NCBI GenBank assembly: GCA_963575745.1
Contig: CAUYUJ010007491.1
Location: 51,602-115,601, forward strand
DNA length: 64,000 bases
From: Prorocentrum cordatum
Lineage: Eukaryota > Sar > Dinophyceae > Prorocentrales > Prorocentraceae
Direction of reading: 5' to 3'
A program made the position numbers and the translations under genes. The notes under the pieces were generated by a model, which saw only the letters and a list, made by a program, of their open reading frames with translations, was not told the DNA's origin and searched no databases. Positions 33,745 through 42,662 of this stretch are shown piece after piece (within the stretch, counting starts at the first letter, position 1; each line of letters begins with the position of its first letter).

Positions 33745-34435
33745 CCAGGCCGACGCAGGCATGAAGGATTGAGCGTTGCAGGCCGCAGGGGCCGTGCAGC
33801 ACGGCCTGCGCACCAGGCTCGCGGCCACAGAGGGGTCCCAGCAGGCCCCCTCTGCATCGCCATTTTCCTCGCGTTACAGGGTTCGGGCCCCCGCGGGCCT
33901 TGGAGTTAGGGGTGGACCTGTTGTTGCTCCTTGCTGGATCTCTGCTCACTCCCGAGCTGGGCAGGGACCTCTCCGAGGCTTCCGCGAGCTGCGTGTCGCC
34001 GAGAATTCTCTGGGGAAGGGCCGCTTAGTTAGCTCCGCTCGTTTTTAGGACATTTGGGTCGTCGATCATCGCGAGACCTAGGTCGGGTAGTGCTGGGGCG
34101 TTTTTTCCGGCGTTCGCTTCTCGATTTGCAGTGGTGTGGAGTGCCAGACGAGCCCCCCGCGGTGTTCCCATTGGGTGGTATCGTTTTGGCCACAGGTCTC
34201 CCCAACAGTGCCCCAGGAAGCGGTCGTGCGCGCCCCCAAGTGGTCCGCGAACAGCAGGCCTGTGCGTTTCAAGAGTTGGGTGCTCTGTCCTGTGCCCACT
34301 AGTCTGCCGTACTTCGTCGCACTATTGGTGTTGCATTGCTCTGCTGCGCGGGATAATGTTCCACAGGATAAGAGAGAGCGTGATCCACCGCCGCTTTACT
34401 GTGGAAAATTGCCAACCTTTTCCTCTGGAGCCCGG
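33745..34435. other. No gene recognised
   Basis: Mixed sequence. Short frames on both strands at 34054-34300 lack domains. Confidence 0.35.
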
Positions 34436-35580
34436 GGGTCGCCCCCCCCCCCCTCCGAAAATCCCCCCCCCCTGCTGGAACCCCCTCCCCCCCCCCCCCC
34501 CCCCCCCCTTCCCCCCGCAAAACCCCCCCCTCCCCTAACCCTCCCCCCCCCCCCCCCCCCTCCCGCTCGAAAACCTCGGGGGGGGTCACTACCGTTCGAA
34601 CCCCTCCCCCCCCCCCCCTACCCTCCGGATCCGGAAAACTGGGGGGGCCACTACCGGTTCGCACCCCCCCTTCCCCCCCCCCCCCCCCCCCCCTACTCAC
34701 CGCCAGCAAACGACTCCCGGTCCCCACCACCGTCCGCATCACATCCCCCACTGGTGTTCCCAGCACCACTGTCCTCACCACCACTGTCCCCACTGGTTCC
34801 ACCACCGCCCCTACTGTCCCCACCAGTGCCCCCACCACTGTCGCACTGTCCCCGCTGTCCCCAGAACTGTTCCCACCACGGTTCCACTCTCCCCACTGTC
34901 TCCACGGCCCCAACCACTGCCCGACTATCCCCACTGTCCCCACTGTCCCACTGACTCCTCCGCTGTCCCACTGAGCTGTCCCACTGTTCCCACCACTGTC
35001 CCCACTGTCCCCACCACTGTCCCCACTGTACCTCTGTCCCATTGTCCCACCGCCGTCCTCGCCACCGCCTTCACCACTGTCCCCACCACCATTGTACCCT
35101 CCACTGTCCCACTGTTTCCACCTCATTCCCATTGTCCCCACACCACTGTCCCCACCACCACCGTCACCACCACTGTCCACTGTCCCCCCCTGTTCCCACC
35201 ATTGTCCCCACCACTGTCCCCACCACTACCGTCCCCACCACTGTCCCACTGTCCCACTGTCCCCACCACTGTCCCGCTATCCCCTCACCACTGTCCCCAC
35301 CAACACCGTCCCCACCACTGTCCGCACCCCCACTCGGTTTTCGAGGGGGGGGAGGGGGGGGGTTCGAACCGGTAGTGACCCCCCCCCGGTTTTCCGGATC
35401 CGGAGGGGGGGGGGGGGGAAGGGGTTCGAACCGGTAGTGACCCCCCCCCCTTTTCATGATGAGCTGGGGGGGGGGGGGGGAGGGGTTCGAACCGGTAGTG
35501 ACCCCCCCCGGTTTTCCGGAGGGGGGGGGGAGGGGTTCGAACCGGTAGTGACCCCCCCCGGTTTTCCGCCAGCAGCGGTA
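34436..35580. mobile_element. Large poly-C/poly-G foldback with CCACTGTCCCC loop
   Basis: The left arm (34436-34690) has C-runs up to about 17 and GGGTCACTACCGTTCGAACC-type boxes. The right arm (35330-35580) carries the same boxes inverted (GGTTCGAACCGGTAGTGACC) three to four times, plus GGTTTTCCGGATCCGG. The 640-bp loop (34730-35330) is a degenerate minisatellite of CCACCACTGTCCC. No coding frame survives the homopolymers. Confidence 0.7.
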
Positions 35581-35844
35581 GAACACGCTCTTTCCAGGAT
35601 AATGAATGCCCCCCGCAGCCATCTCATTCGTCGATGAAGGTGGGGATGTGCCCTGGAACCGTGACGGTCCCGCAGGGCAGCGTCCCATCACCTCGAGGCC
35701 CAGCTTTCGAGGCGTCCCGCTAGAGCAGGCTCATATGCTGTAGACGTGTATATCATACGCTGTTGAAGTTTTTTTGCTTGGCATGACCGTTCCCAGAGTT
35801 AGAGATGGCGCCAGTGGTGATTCTAATTTAATCGAATCCAATTT
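35581..35844. other. No gene recognised
   Basis: Unique sequence between the foldback and the next microsatellite. Confidence 0.4.
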
Positions 35845-35897
35845 TCCTCCTCCTCCTCCTCCTCCTTCTCATCATCATCATCATCATCACCATCATC

Positions 35898-35941
<44 letters not shown>

Positions 35942-36062
35942 CATCATCATCATCATCATCATCATCCACCTCCTCCTCCTGCTCCTCCTCCCTTATCTTC
36001 CTCCTCCTCCTCCTCCTCCTCCTCCTCCTCCCTCCCTCCCTCCCTCCCTCCCTCCCTCCCTC
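35845..36062. repeat. (TCC)n-(ATC)n-(TCC)n-(CCCT)n compound microsatellite
   Basis: Triplet blocks in succession, ending in CCCTCCCTCCCT tetramers. Confidence 0.95.
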
Positions 36063-36655
36063 CTCTTCAACCTCCTTCTCTCCTCCTCATCCTCCCGTTT
36101 TCCCCCCCTCCTCCCTCCCCGCCAAGGGCACCCGAAAACTAGTCGAAAACTGCTGGACCACAATCGGCAACGCCGAGCCCCTCCGAAAGCCTCCCTCCGA
36201 CTCCTCCCACCCTGTATCAGTGTTGCCTCAAGGGGCGACAGACTACACGCAGACCCTGCCACGCTGGCACTCCGCGATGCCGTTCCGCAAGTTTGCGCGC
36301 GTTCTGCAGGCGCCTCGTGTTACGGTGGGGGTGTTGGTTAAGGAATGCGCCCAGGAGGCTCCAGACCCTGAAGAATTCCTTCTGTGATGAGGGCGGCGGC
36401 GATGCCCATTGCCGATCCGCCATTGAGGTTCCTGATCCAAGGTTTCCTTATCCCAGGTTTCCTTATCGAAAGCCCCCGCCGTATGGCCCGCGGGGTGTCA
36501 AGCTACTCCGAGATCTCCGGCTGCACGGTGATTGAAACTGCGCAGTCGATGTCTGCACGCGGCGTCCCCTTCGGCGAGCTCGTGCGCGGCGCCTCTGCGA
36601 CCCCGACCTCGACCAGCACCTCGCCGAGGACGCGGCGGCCATCACGCACGGCAAG
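36063..36655. other. No gene recognised
   Basis: TTTCCTTATC words recur at 36443-36470. No domain is found. Confidence 0.4.
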
Positions 36656-36796
36656 AATGCCGCCGACCGCTGGCCTTGAACGAAGGATTGCAAAAAAAAC
36701 CGAAGGATTGCAAAAAAACAGTTTTTTGCAATCCTTTCTGCAATCCTTCGGCTTTTTTGCAATCCTTCGTTCGAATGTCGCCGACCACTGGCCTTG
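36656..36796. mobile_element. 95-bp hairpin element between 23-bp direct repeats
   Basis: The insert 36679-36773 is built from five GCAATCCTTCG/CGAAGGATTGC words and A/T runs, and folds back on itself almost completely around position 36722. The flanks AATGCCGCCGACCGCTGG (36656 on) and AATGTCGCCGACCACTGG (36774 on) are 23-bp direct repeats with two mismatches, which looks like a target duplication. No protein. Confidence 0.75.
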
Positions 36797-37041
36797 GAGG
36801 CGCCGTTCTCATCTTCGCACGCGGCCCGCTCGTGCCTTGCACTGCCGCTTATGGGCACCTCCGCGCCCCGGCTCGGCTCCGTTGGACAGCTCGTGCTCCG
36901 TCCGCGCGCCGACGCCTGCGACGAAAGCTCGCGGTCGTTTCCGCATCGGCCCGCGCGCCGACGCCTCCGCGCCGCCCGCCCAGGAGGAGATGGTGCATCC
37001 TGAGCTGCTCCTCCTCCTCCTCCTCCTCCTCCTCCTTCTCC
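36797..37041. other. 5' flank of the LINE, ending in (CTC)n
   Basis: Unique sequence to about 36998, then about 13 CTC triplets (37003-37041) directly abutting the spliced leader. Confidence 0.7.
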
Positions 37042-37063
37042 TCCGTAGCCATTTTGGCTCAAG
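37042..37063 (+). other. Complete dinoflagellate spliced-leader sequence (genomic copy)
   Basis: All 22 positions agree with the dinoflagellate leader consensus as I know it (D-CCGTAG-CCATTTTGGCTCAAG, D being T here). It is not an SL RNA gene: no donor GT and no Sm-site region follow. It is the exon part, fused to the LINE. The AG at 37047-37048 can itself serve as a trans-splice acceptor. Confidence 0.9.
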
Positions 37064-37078
37064 CCATTTTGGCTCAAG
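37064..37078 (+). other. Relict spliced leader, 15 nt
   Basis: CCATTTTGGCTCAAG repeats the last 15 bases of the leader just upstream. This is the form expected when an older genomic leader is trans-spliced at its own internal AG and the product is copied back into the genome. An ATG follows immediately (37079), but its frame is not the ORF1 frame. Confidence 0.9.
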
Positions 37079-37605
37079 ATGCAGGTTTCCCCTGGGAACA
37101 AAGCGGATACCGCTAGTCCGCGGCAGGCAAGACTTCCTGAAGTCTGGCGTCCTCTCTGGGCCAACGCTCCTGCGCTCGGGCCGAGGGGTAAACGGAGGCA
37201 TTTCCCGTTCCTGTCGGCTCGAACGCCATCAGCCTCGAAGCCATGGGCCCAGCGCGGGACGGCATGCAGGTGGGCGATGGCGGTGCTGGCGGCAGCGGTG
37301 GTGGCAGGCAGACCAGCAACTCCTCGCCCGACACTGTGGGCAGCAGGAGCACCTCCCGCAGCGAGCATCGCCGCCGTGGTGAACGTCGCAGGGAACGACG
37401 ACAGCAAGCCGCCGCCGGGGAGGAGGCCACGCCACGCCAGCGTCGGCAGCACGACGCCCGCCTTTCTGGCTGGGATGTGGTGCCCCCCGCCCCGCCGCAC
37501 GCTACCCAAGGAAGCCAAGCTGGCGGCTATGCGGAGGGAGGAGCTGCTGCGTGAGTTCCGCGTGGCACGGTGCTCTCCGAGGGCGACGTCGAGGCGCTCG
37601 AGCTC

Positions 37606-38595
37606 ATGCCGACCTTCGCATCGCAGCAGCCACCGCTGCATGGCGAGCAGGACGCATGGGCGGCAGCGGCCGCACAACGCTTCGGCCCACCGCCTGCAGC
37701 AGGAGGAGCTAATGCCGCCGCCGCCGCCGGCTCGGCGAACCTCTCCAGCATGCTGGCCAACATGGAGCACCGTCTCGGATCCCAGATCCAGTCCACCACC
37801 AACAACCTCTCGCAGATCTTCCAGTCCACCCAGCAGGAGTTCGCCCAGGCCATCGACGCCCGCTTCGCTGCGGTGGACTCGCGCCTGGGATGCATGGAGC
37901 AGCGGATGGCAGACTTCGGCCGCCTTCGGCAAGAGATGGCCGACCTCCGCACAGAGATGGGAGTCGTGGCGTCGGCCACCCCGCAGGCCCCGATGCTGGA
38001 GACGGGCTGGTCCAGGCCCATCGACCCCACCATCCTGTCCATCGTGGCGCGCTCGAACGTTCCGAAGGAGGCGGTCGCGCATGCGCTGCAGCAGCTCCTG
38101 GTGGACGCCGAGCTGCACAACCTCACCCCTGAGGCGACAAGGCTGGAGGGAGAGGAGATGGGGAGACATTTCAAGCTCCGCTGTGTGGGTGCTGTGGGCC
38201 TGGCCACGAGGCGTGTGGGAAAGCTCGTGGGCCTCCTACGCACAGGCCCATCTACGTGGAGGGAGTTCGCTGCAGTGCTGCCGAATGGTCCAAGCGTCCC
38301 CCTCAGCGTGGGCCGCGACCGCAACCAGTCCCAGATCTCACACGAGATCTACCTCAAGCGTATCAAGGCCGCCCTCCAAGAGACGATCGAAGCACGACTC
38401 TTCGCAGACAAGGAAGCCAATGCCATCACGGTCAAATGGCGCCAGCTGCTCAAGCTCTCCATTGCGTCACCTGGTGCCACGCCGACGGTCTCGTGGAACA
38501 TGGTGGCGGTGCTCGCGATCGGCCAGACACAGGAAGCCCTGCAGGCGGTGGTGGATCGTGTCCTGGAGCCAGAGGCGCAGCAGTGGACTCTTTGA
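37606..38595 (+). CDS. LINE ORF1 protein (coiled-coil, putative RNA-binding)
   Basis: This is the first LINE protein, expected by analogy with other LINEs to coat the element RNA; that role is inferred. I place the start at the first ATG of the uninterrupted frame (329 residues). The same frame is open from ATG 37243 apart from a single TGA at 37552-37554, so the native protein may be about 450 residues; TGA could have come from CGA by CpG decay. The N-terminus is Ala/Gly/Pro/Gln-rich. Residues about 45-120 (MEHRLGSQIQSTTNNLSQIF through LRQEMADLRTEMG) look like a long coiled coil, followed by a mixed alpha/beta region rich in Lys and Arg (YLKRIKAALQETIEARLFAD). The stop is TGA in the context CTT-TGA-C, and ORF2 continues in the +1 frame without a gap. 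I see no zinc knuckle in this protein. Confidence 0.7.
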   Translation: MPTFASQQPPLHGEQDAWAAAAAQRFGPPPAAGGANAAAAAGSANLSSMLANMEHRLGSQIQSTTNNLSQIFQSTQQEFAQAIDARFAAVDSRLGCMEQRMADFGRLRQEMADLRTEMGVVASATPQAPMLETGWSRPIDPTILSIVARSNVPKEAVAHALQQLLVDAELHNLTPEATRLEGEEMGRHFKLRCVGAVGLATRRVGKLVGLLRTGPSTWREFAAVLPNGPSVPLSVGRDRNQSQISHEIYLKRIKAALQETIEARLFADKEANAITVKWRQLLKLSIASPGATPTVSWNMVAVLAIGQTQEALQAVVDRVLEPEAQQWTL

Positions 38596-41584
38596 CACTA
38601 TATCGCGTGCATGGGGAGGTGACGGAAATGGTGTGCACCTGGGGACCTGGAACTGTCGGGCGCTAAAGCAGTCTGGGAAGAATGCCACCATGAAGAAGAA
38701 GCTTGCATATATTCAGCGACATTGGAAGGGGCCAATGTTATTGGCGCTGCAGGAGACGCATGCTTCCGTACATAGCATGCAGGTACTCTTGGAGCGACTG
38801 GGGAGACCGTTCTGCTGCTTTGCCTCGTGCATGACAGGAGGTCGAGAAGATGCAGGAGGTGTGGCCACGGTGGTGCCAGCAACTGCTGATGGCTACGCCT
38901 GCGATTTTGTTCCTGAGGAAGTGGTCCCTGGCCGCATTCTCAGGCTCTGTGGTGAAGTTCGCCCCTCGGCTATGGGGAGTCAGCCGTGCAGCTTCATCCA
39001 CTGGAACATCCACAACCACGATATTTCACCTGAACAACGGCGACGCGTCGCCCAACGCCTTCGACAGGATCTGGCTTGGGCTCACCAGTGCCCTGCCACC
39101 CGCTCCACCTTCATCGTGGGTGACTTCAACTTCGGCGACTATGACGAGACAGACAACTTCCTGGGTGACGACCAGCCCCAGCAGGCGCAAGTCGCGCAGC
39201 CCAGCAGTGGCGGTGGCGACCGCGCACATGCGGCTCCCGCCTCTGGCCAGACCGCACGCCTGGCCCGCCACCCTGGCCAGCGGCAGTGGCTGGAAGCGCT
39301 GCGGGAGGCCACGGAGTTGATGCCAGGCAAGCCCGCGCACTGGAACGCCAGCACGCGCACCAGCTCCTCCATCGACCGCGTGTTCGCGGGGGTCCCGAGG
39401 TGGCAGCTATGCCAAGGCTGGCAGACATGTCAAGTCCGAGGCGAAGCGCGCGAGATGCACATCAGAGGGATTAGCGATCACTCCTTGGTCGCAGCATCGC
39501 TGATGCGGAGGACGCCTGGGCACCGACACCCTGACACGCCAGCGGCCATCCCCCTTGCCGTGATCCAGCGACCGCGCTTCAAGGAGATCGTTGACGGGTA
39601 CCTGGCGATGGTCCCTCTGCAGAGCCAAGAACCACCCGACGAGTACAAGTGCTTCACGCGGATCCTGCAGGCAGCGGCCAAGGACGTCCAGAATGAGATC
39701 CTCGTGGCCGAAGGCTGGACCAAGGGGGCCTCAGCCATCATCTGGCGCCAACTGGCCAGGGCGTTCTGGCGCCAAGACTGGAAGCTGGCGCAGCTGGTGG
39801 TGGCGCAGAACGCCTGGGCTCGTGAGCTGGTCAAAGCCTCGGCGCAGTCTCGTTCGGTTGAGATCCTCGACTATGCGGAGTTCCAGAGGAGATACAACAT
39901 CGCCCAGAGGAAGGATGCTGCGAGCAGGCGCCGCGCCTTTGAAGAGGCAGCCCAGCAGGAGACCGCTGAATGCCGACGGCGCCAACTCGTGGCTCAGCAG
40001 CGGGCTCTGAGGCGACGGGCGCGACTATGGGCCTCCTTCGACGCTCGGCGATACCTCGCGTGCCTGGAGACGGAAGGCGCCGAGCTGACCGATGCCGCCG
40101 ACATCAGCGCGGCGCTGGGCCAGCACTGGGGCAAGGTACTCTGCCCGCCAACGCCACCCGCAATCTCCAAGCAGAGGGCCCGAGAGCAGCCGGCCTACCT
40201 GAAGCGCTTCGGGGCCCCCGCGGTCGACTGGGGCGCCTTCTGCCCGCCCGCAGTGGCGACAGTGCGGGAGGCCCTCCGCCGTGCGCGCCCTGCGGCCCCT
40301 GGCCCTGACGGCCTCCCAGCCGCGGCTTGGGCTGTGGCCGATGGCGGCGCGGAGGCTCTCCACCGCGCCTTGGTGTGGACGCTGGATGGTCTGCCCATGC
40401 GCTCGGACTACAACCGCGCGATCAGCATCTCCCTCCCGAAGGGCTCGCTGGCGGCCGACATGGTGAGCGTCTCGCGTGCCCCTGGATGCACGCGCCCGCT
40501 GTCGCTGCGCAATACGGGGGCCAAGGCGATCAGCGCCGCCCTGAACCACCCTCTGAAGAGAGCGGTGAAAGCGGCAGTGGCGCCCAGCCAGCGCGGATTC
40601 ATTTGTGAGCGTCACTTTCTCGAAAATTTAATTGAGCTCGACAGTCACGCGAGAATCGCAAGCATGCGTGCTCTTAATCACCCACCACCTGAATTTGCCT
40701 CGCCTCTGCTTCTTGCCTTTGACTATGCCCATGCTTTCCCCTCGGTGGCCCACTCGTGGCTCTGGGAGGTCCTGTCCCAATGGGGCGCCCCTGAGGCCCT
40801 GGTGAATGCGATCCGCGCCAACTACCTTATGGCTGCCGCCGTTAGCTCCGACTGCTCCCGTGGCCTCCTCTTCCTCATCCTTGCTGGGGTCCTCCAGGGC
40901 GATCCTCTCTCCGGCAGCCTGTTCGTCCTAGCGGCTCATCCGTTTTGCGCGGATATGGAGCGCACCCTCGAGGCCGCTGGCAAGGGAATCGGGAGGTGGT
41001 GTGCGGACGACGTGGGGGCGGTGGTGTGGGGAGAGGCTGGCCTCAGGGAGCTCGCTAGGATTTTCAAGAACTCGGACAGATTGGCAGGGCTCGCTTTAAA
41101 GCCCTCGAAATGCTGTGCCACCCCTCTTTGGGCACCGTGGTCGGACGATCTCAGTGCTCCGACGTCCGAGATGCTAGCCTCCGTGTGTGCACCCTGGGCC
41201 GAATTCAAGGTTGGCCCTACGCTTGAGTACCTCGGCTGCACGGTAGGCCCTGCTGCAGAGAATGAAGAGCAGTGGGCAGCACCAGCAGCAAAGCTGGAGC
41301 ACCGCGTTGCCGCCCTGGCACGGTCCCACGCCGACACTGAGGCCAATATCTCGCTCTACCACGAACGAGCGCTCAGTGTGCTCTCTTACAAGTCGCAACT
41401 ATATGAGATCCCTCGGTCCCTCCAGCGGCGAGAGAAAGATCTGCTGACTCGTGTGTTTCGGGCTCCTGGATCCTGGCTCTCTGCCTCCTGCTTCCTCGAC
41501 CTCGACTCCCTCGGTGGTCCGCTGGTCCAGGGTGTCCGAAGCAACGCTCTCGCCGCTAGGATGAGGACTGCCCTGTCTTTTTAA
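38594..41584 (+). CDS. LINE ORF2: endonuclease and reverse transcriptase
   Basis: It supplies the nick and cDNA synthesis for target-primed reverse transcription. About 996 residues are read here. Endonuclease motifs in order: TWN (38653), QETH, GGVA, GDFNF (about 39119), SSIDRVF, and GISDHSLV (about 39466). Reverse transcriptase motifs: LAFDYAHAF (about 40710; catalytic Asp), LQGDPLSGSLF (about 40890), CADDVGAVV (about 40998; catalytic Asp pair, Cys replacing the usual Tyr or Phe), LALKPSKC, and LEYLGCTVG. The first in-frame ATG is 38690, inside the endonuclease fold, so a normal start is unlikely; a +1 shift from ORF1 at CTT-TGA-C is the simplest route. The frame happens to be open upstream to ATG 37079, but those codons are out of frame with ORF1 and look noncoding. 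The stop at 41582 follows a T-run and is probably a one-base indel, since coding continues downstream. Confidence 0.85.
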   Translation, partial: DTISRAWGGDGNGVHLGTWNCRALKQSGKNATMKKKLAYIQRHWKGPMLLALQETHASVHSMQVLLERLGRPFCCFASCMTGGREDAGGVATVVPATADGYACDFVPEEVVPGRILRLCGEVRPSAMGSQPCSFIHWNIHNHDISPEQRRRVAQRLRQDLAWAHQCPATRSTFIVGDFNFGDYDETDNFLGDDQPQQAQVAQPSSGGGDRAHAAPASGQTARLARHPGQRQWLEALREATELMPGKPAHWNASTRTSSSIDRVFAGVPRWQLCQGWQTCQVRGEAREMHIRGISDHSLVAASLMRRTPGHRHPDTPAAIPLAVIQRPRFKEIVDGYLAMVPLQSQEPPDEYKCFTRILQAAAKDVQNEILVAEGWTKGASAIIWRQLARAFWRQDWKLAQLVVAQNAWARELVKASAQSRSVEILDYAEFQRRYNIAQRKDAASRRRAFEEAAQQETAECRRRQLVAQQRALRRRARLWASFDARRYLACLETEGAELTDAADISAALGQHWGKVLCPPTPPAISKQRAREQPAYLKRFGAPAVDWGAFCPPAVATVREALRRARPAAPGPDGLPAAAWAVADGGAEALHRALVWTLDGLPMRSDYNRAISISLPKGSLAADMVSVSRAPGCTRPLSLRNTGAKAISAALNHPLKRAVKAAVAPSQRGFICERHFLENLIELDSHARIASMRALNHPPPEFASPLLLAFDYAHAFPSVAHSWLWEVLSQWGAPEALVNAIRANYLMAAAVSSDCSRGLLFLILAGVLQGDPLSGSLFVLAAHPFCADMERTLEAAGKGIGRWCADDVGAVVWGEAGLRELARIFKNSDRLAGLALKPSKCCATPLWAPWSDDLSAPTSEMLASVCAPWAEFKVGPTLEYLGCTVGPAAENEEQWAAPAAKLEHRVAALARSHADTEANISLYHERALSVLSYKSQLYEIPRSLQRREKDLLTRVFRAPGSWLSASCFLDLDSLGGPLVQGVRSNALAARMRTALSF

Positions 41585-42505
41585 AAAGTGCTGGTCCAGG
41601 ATGTGCGGCCTCCTTGAAGCCGCTGCGTGGGAGCATGCCCAAGTTGGCCAGCTGCACTGGCGCGGCCCTATCGGAGCCCAGGAGCTCTGCCACTGGCCCT
41701 CCTTCTGGCGGGAGCCGGCGGTGGCGTGGTCTCTGCGGGGGGCGGCGGAAGCTCGGTCGTCGCTGGGGCGGGACCGTAGGGCGGCCCTCGAAGGGCTGGC
41801 GGCCCGCGCGGCCGAGCGGCGTGCTGCGCGAGAACGATCTACGCCGCAGAGGGTAGAACGATCTGGCGCTGCTGGCAGGGTTGGCCCCAGACTCAAAATG
41901 CAGCGAGCTCTCTTGAGAGGTATCCGTCCTGCTATTTATCTGTCCCCCCCTCGTGCCCCTTCCTCCCCTCCTCGTTCTCTTATCGCTTGCCTGCGTCTCC
42001 GTCTCGTCAAATGGTTCTCGATCTCTCTCGAGGCCTCAGCGTCATTCGACTGGGATGTCATTAATTCAATGCTTGCCAAGGCCCCCCCCCCTCTTGGCGG
42101 ATGGCCGCCATCCGCACGTGGACGGGGGGGTGGGTCACTGATACAAGACTAAGGAATGTCGACCAGGGCTGCCTGCTCGGGTGCGAATGCGCCCGAGATA
42201 GCCTATCTCACTATATTGAATGCCGTCGTTTTCTCTGGAATGTTGCGATGGTCTCCCGTCTCTCCCTCCCTGCTTCCCTCTCAGACCGTCTTGCTCTGTC
42301 GGAGTGCTCTCTGGTGCGCCTGCGTCAGATTGTCATTCTGTATCATTTCCACCGCTTGCTGCACGCGAAGCGACGGGCCCCAGGCTCGGCTGCGCCCGAC
42401 CCGCCTTCCTCTCTCCTCATCGCCCGTGCTGCTCGCCTCGCCACCGACCTGCCGATGGGCGAATGGCGGCGCTTGAGCGAGCGGCATGAGAGGGGCCAAG
42501 GGTAG
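41585..42505 (+). pseudogene. LINE ORF2 C-terminal part, frame-shifted, CCHC knuckle
   Basis: After the stop at 41584, coding sequence goes on in the third frame (CWSRMCGLLEAAAWEHAQ, HWPSFWREPAVAWSL) to about 42090. It then moves to the original frame (AAIRTWTGGWVTDTRLRNVD) to the TAG at 42503. The last part holds C-E-C-x6-H-x3-C (about 42182-42225), the Cys/His knuckle found near the C-terminus of many LINE ORF2 proteins. The shifts sit at a T5 run (41578-41582) and a C10 run (42082-42091), so they may be sequencing errors rather than decay. With both corrected, ORF2 would be about 1,300 residues. Confidence 0.75.
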
Positions 42506-42535
42506 ATTGACCAAGGGACCTTTCTGGACGCTCCG

Positions 42536-42662
42536 CCTCCTCCTCCTCCAACCTCCTCCTACTCCTCCTCTTCCTCCTCCTCCTCCTCCAACCTCCTCCT
42601 CCTCCTCCTCCTCCTCCTTCCCCTCCTCCTCCTCCTCCTCCTCCTCTTCCTCCTCCTCCTGC
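42536..42662. repeat. (CTC)n tract 3' of the LINE
   Basis: CTC triplets with AAC and TTC interruptions. It is either the target microsatellite or the tail of the LINE. Confidence 0.9.

Larger units (their letters stand above)
37042..42535 (+). mobile_element. Non-LTR (LINE) retrotransposon starting with a spliced leader
   Basis: Order: complete spliced leader, relict leader, a 5' region, ORF1 with coiled coil, ORF2 with apurinic-type endonuclease and reverse transcriptase, a C-terminal CCHC knuckle, and about 30 bp of 3' sequence. No LTRs, integrase, protease or RNase H are seen. The sequence is in good condition: the catalytic motifs are intact, and the breaks are one in-frame TGA and two shifts at homopolymers. 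The 5' end coincides exactly with a leader, so the copy was made from trans-spliced mRNA. (CTC)n tracts lie on both sides (37003-37041 and 42536-42662), so any target duplication is hidden in the repeat, and there is no poly-A tail. The clade cannot be assigned without a tree. Confidence 0.9.

Noticed and set aside
35345-35570. GGTTCGAACC boxes suggesting tRNA T-arms
   Set aside because: The boxes are palindromes inside a poly-G foldback. No acceptor, D or anticodon stems can be drawn.
37042-37063. Spliced-leader RNA gene
   Set aside because: The leader is not followed by a GT donor or an SL RNA body. It continues straight into a second, truncated leader and the LINE.
36463-38169. 568-codon minus-strand open frame
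   Set aside because: It is antisense to LINE ORF1 and passes through the GCAATCCTTCG hairpin. It has no domain and is explained by GC-rich codons on the other strand.
37079-38590. Long open frame from the ATG directly behind the leader through ORF1 into ORF2
   Set aside because: From about 37565 the residues are Arg/Ser/Pro-rich and out of frame with the clearly protein-like ORF1. The frame is probably open by composition only, apart perhaps from its first part.
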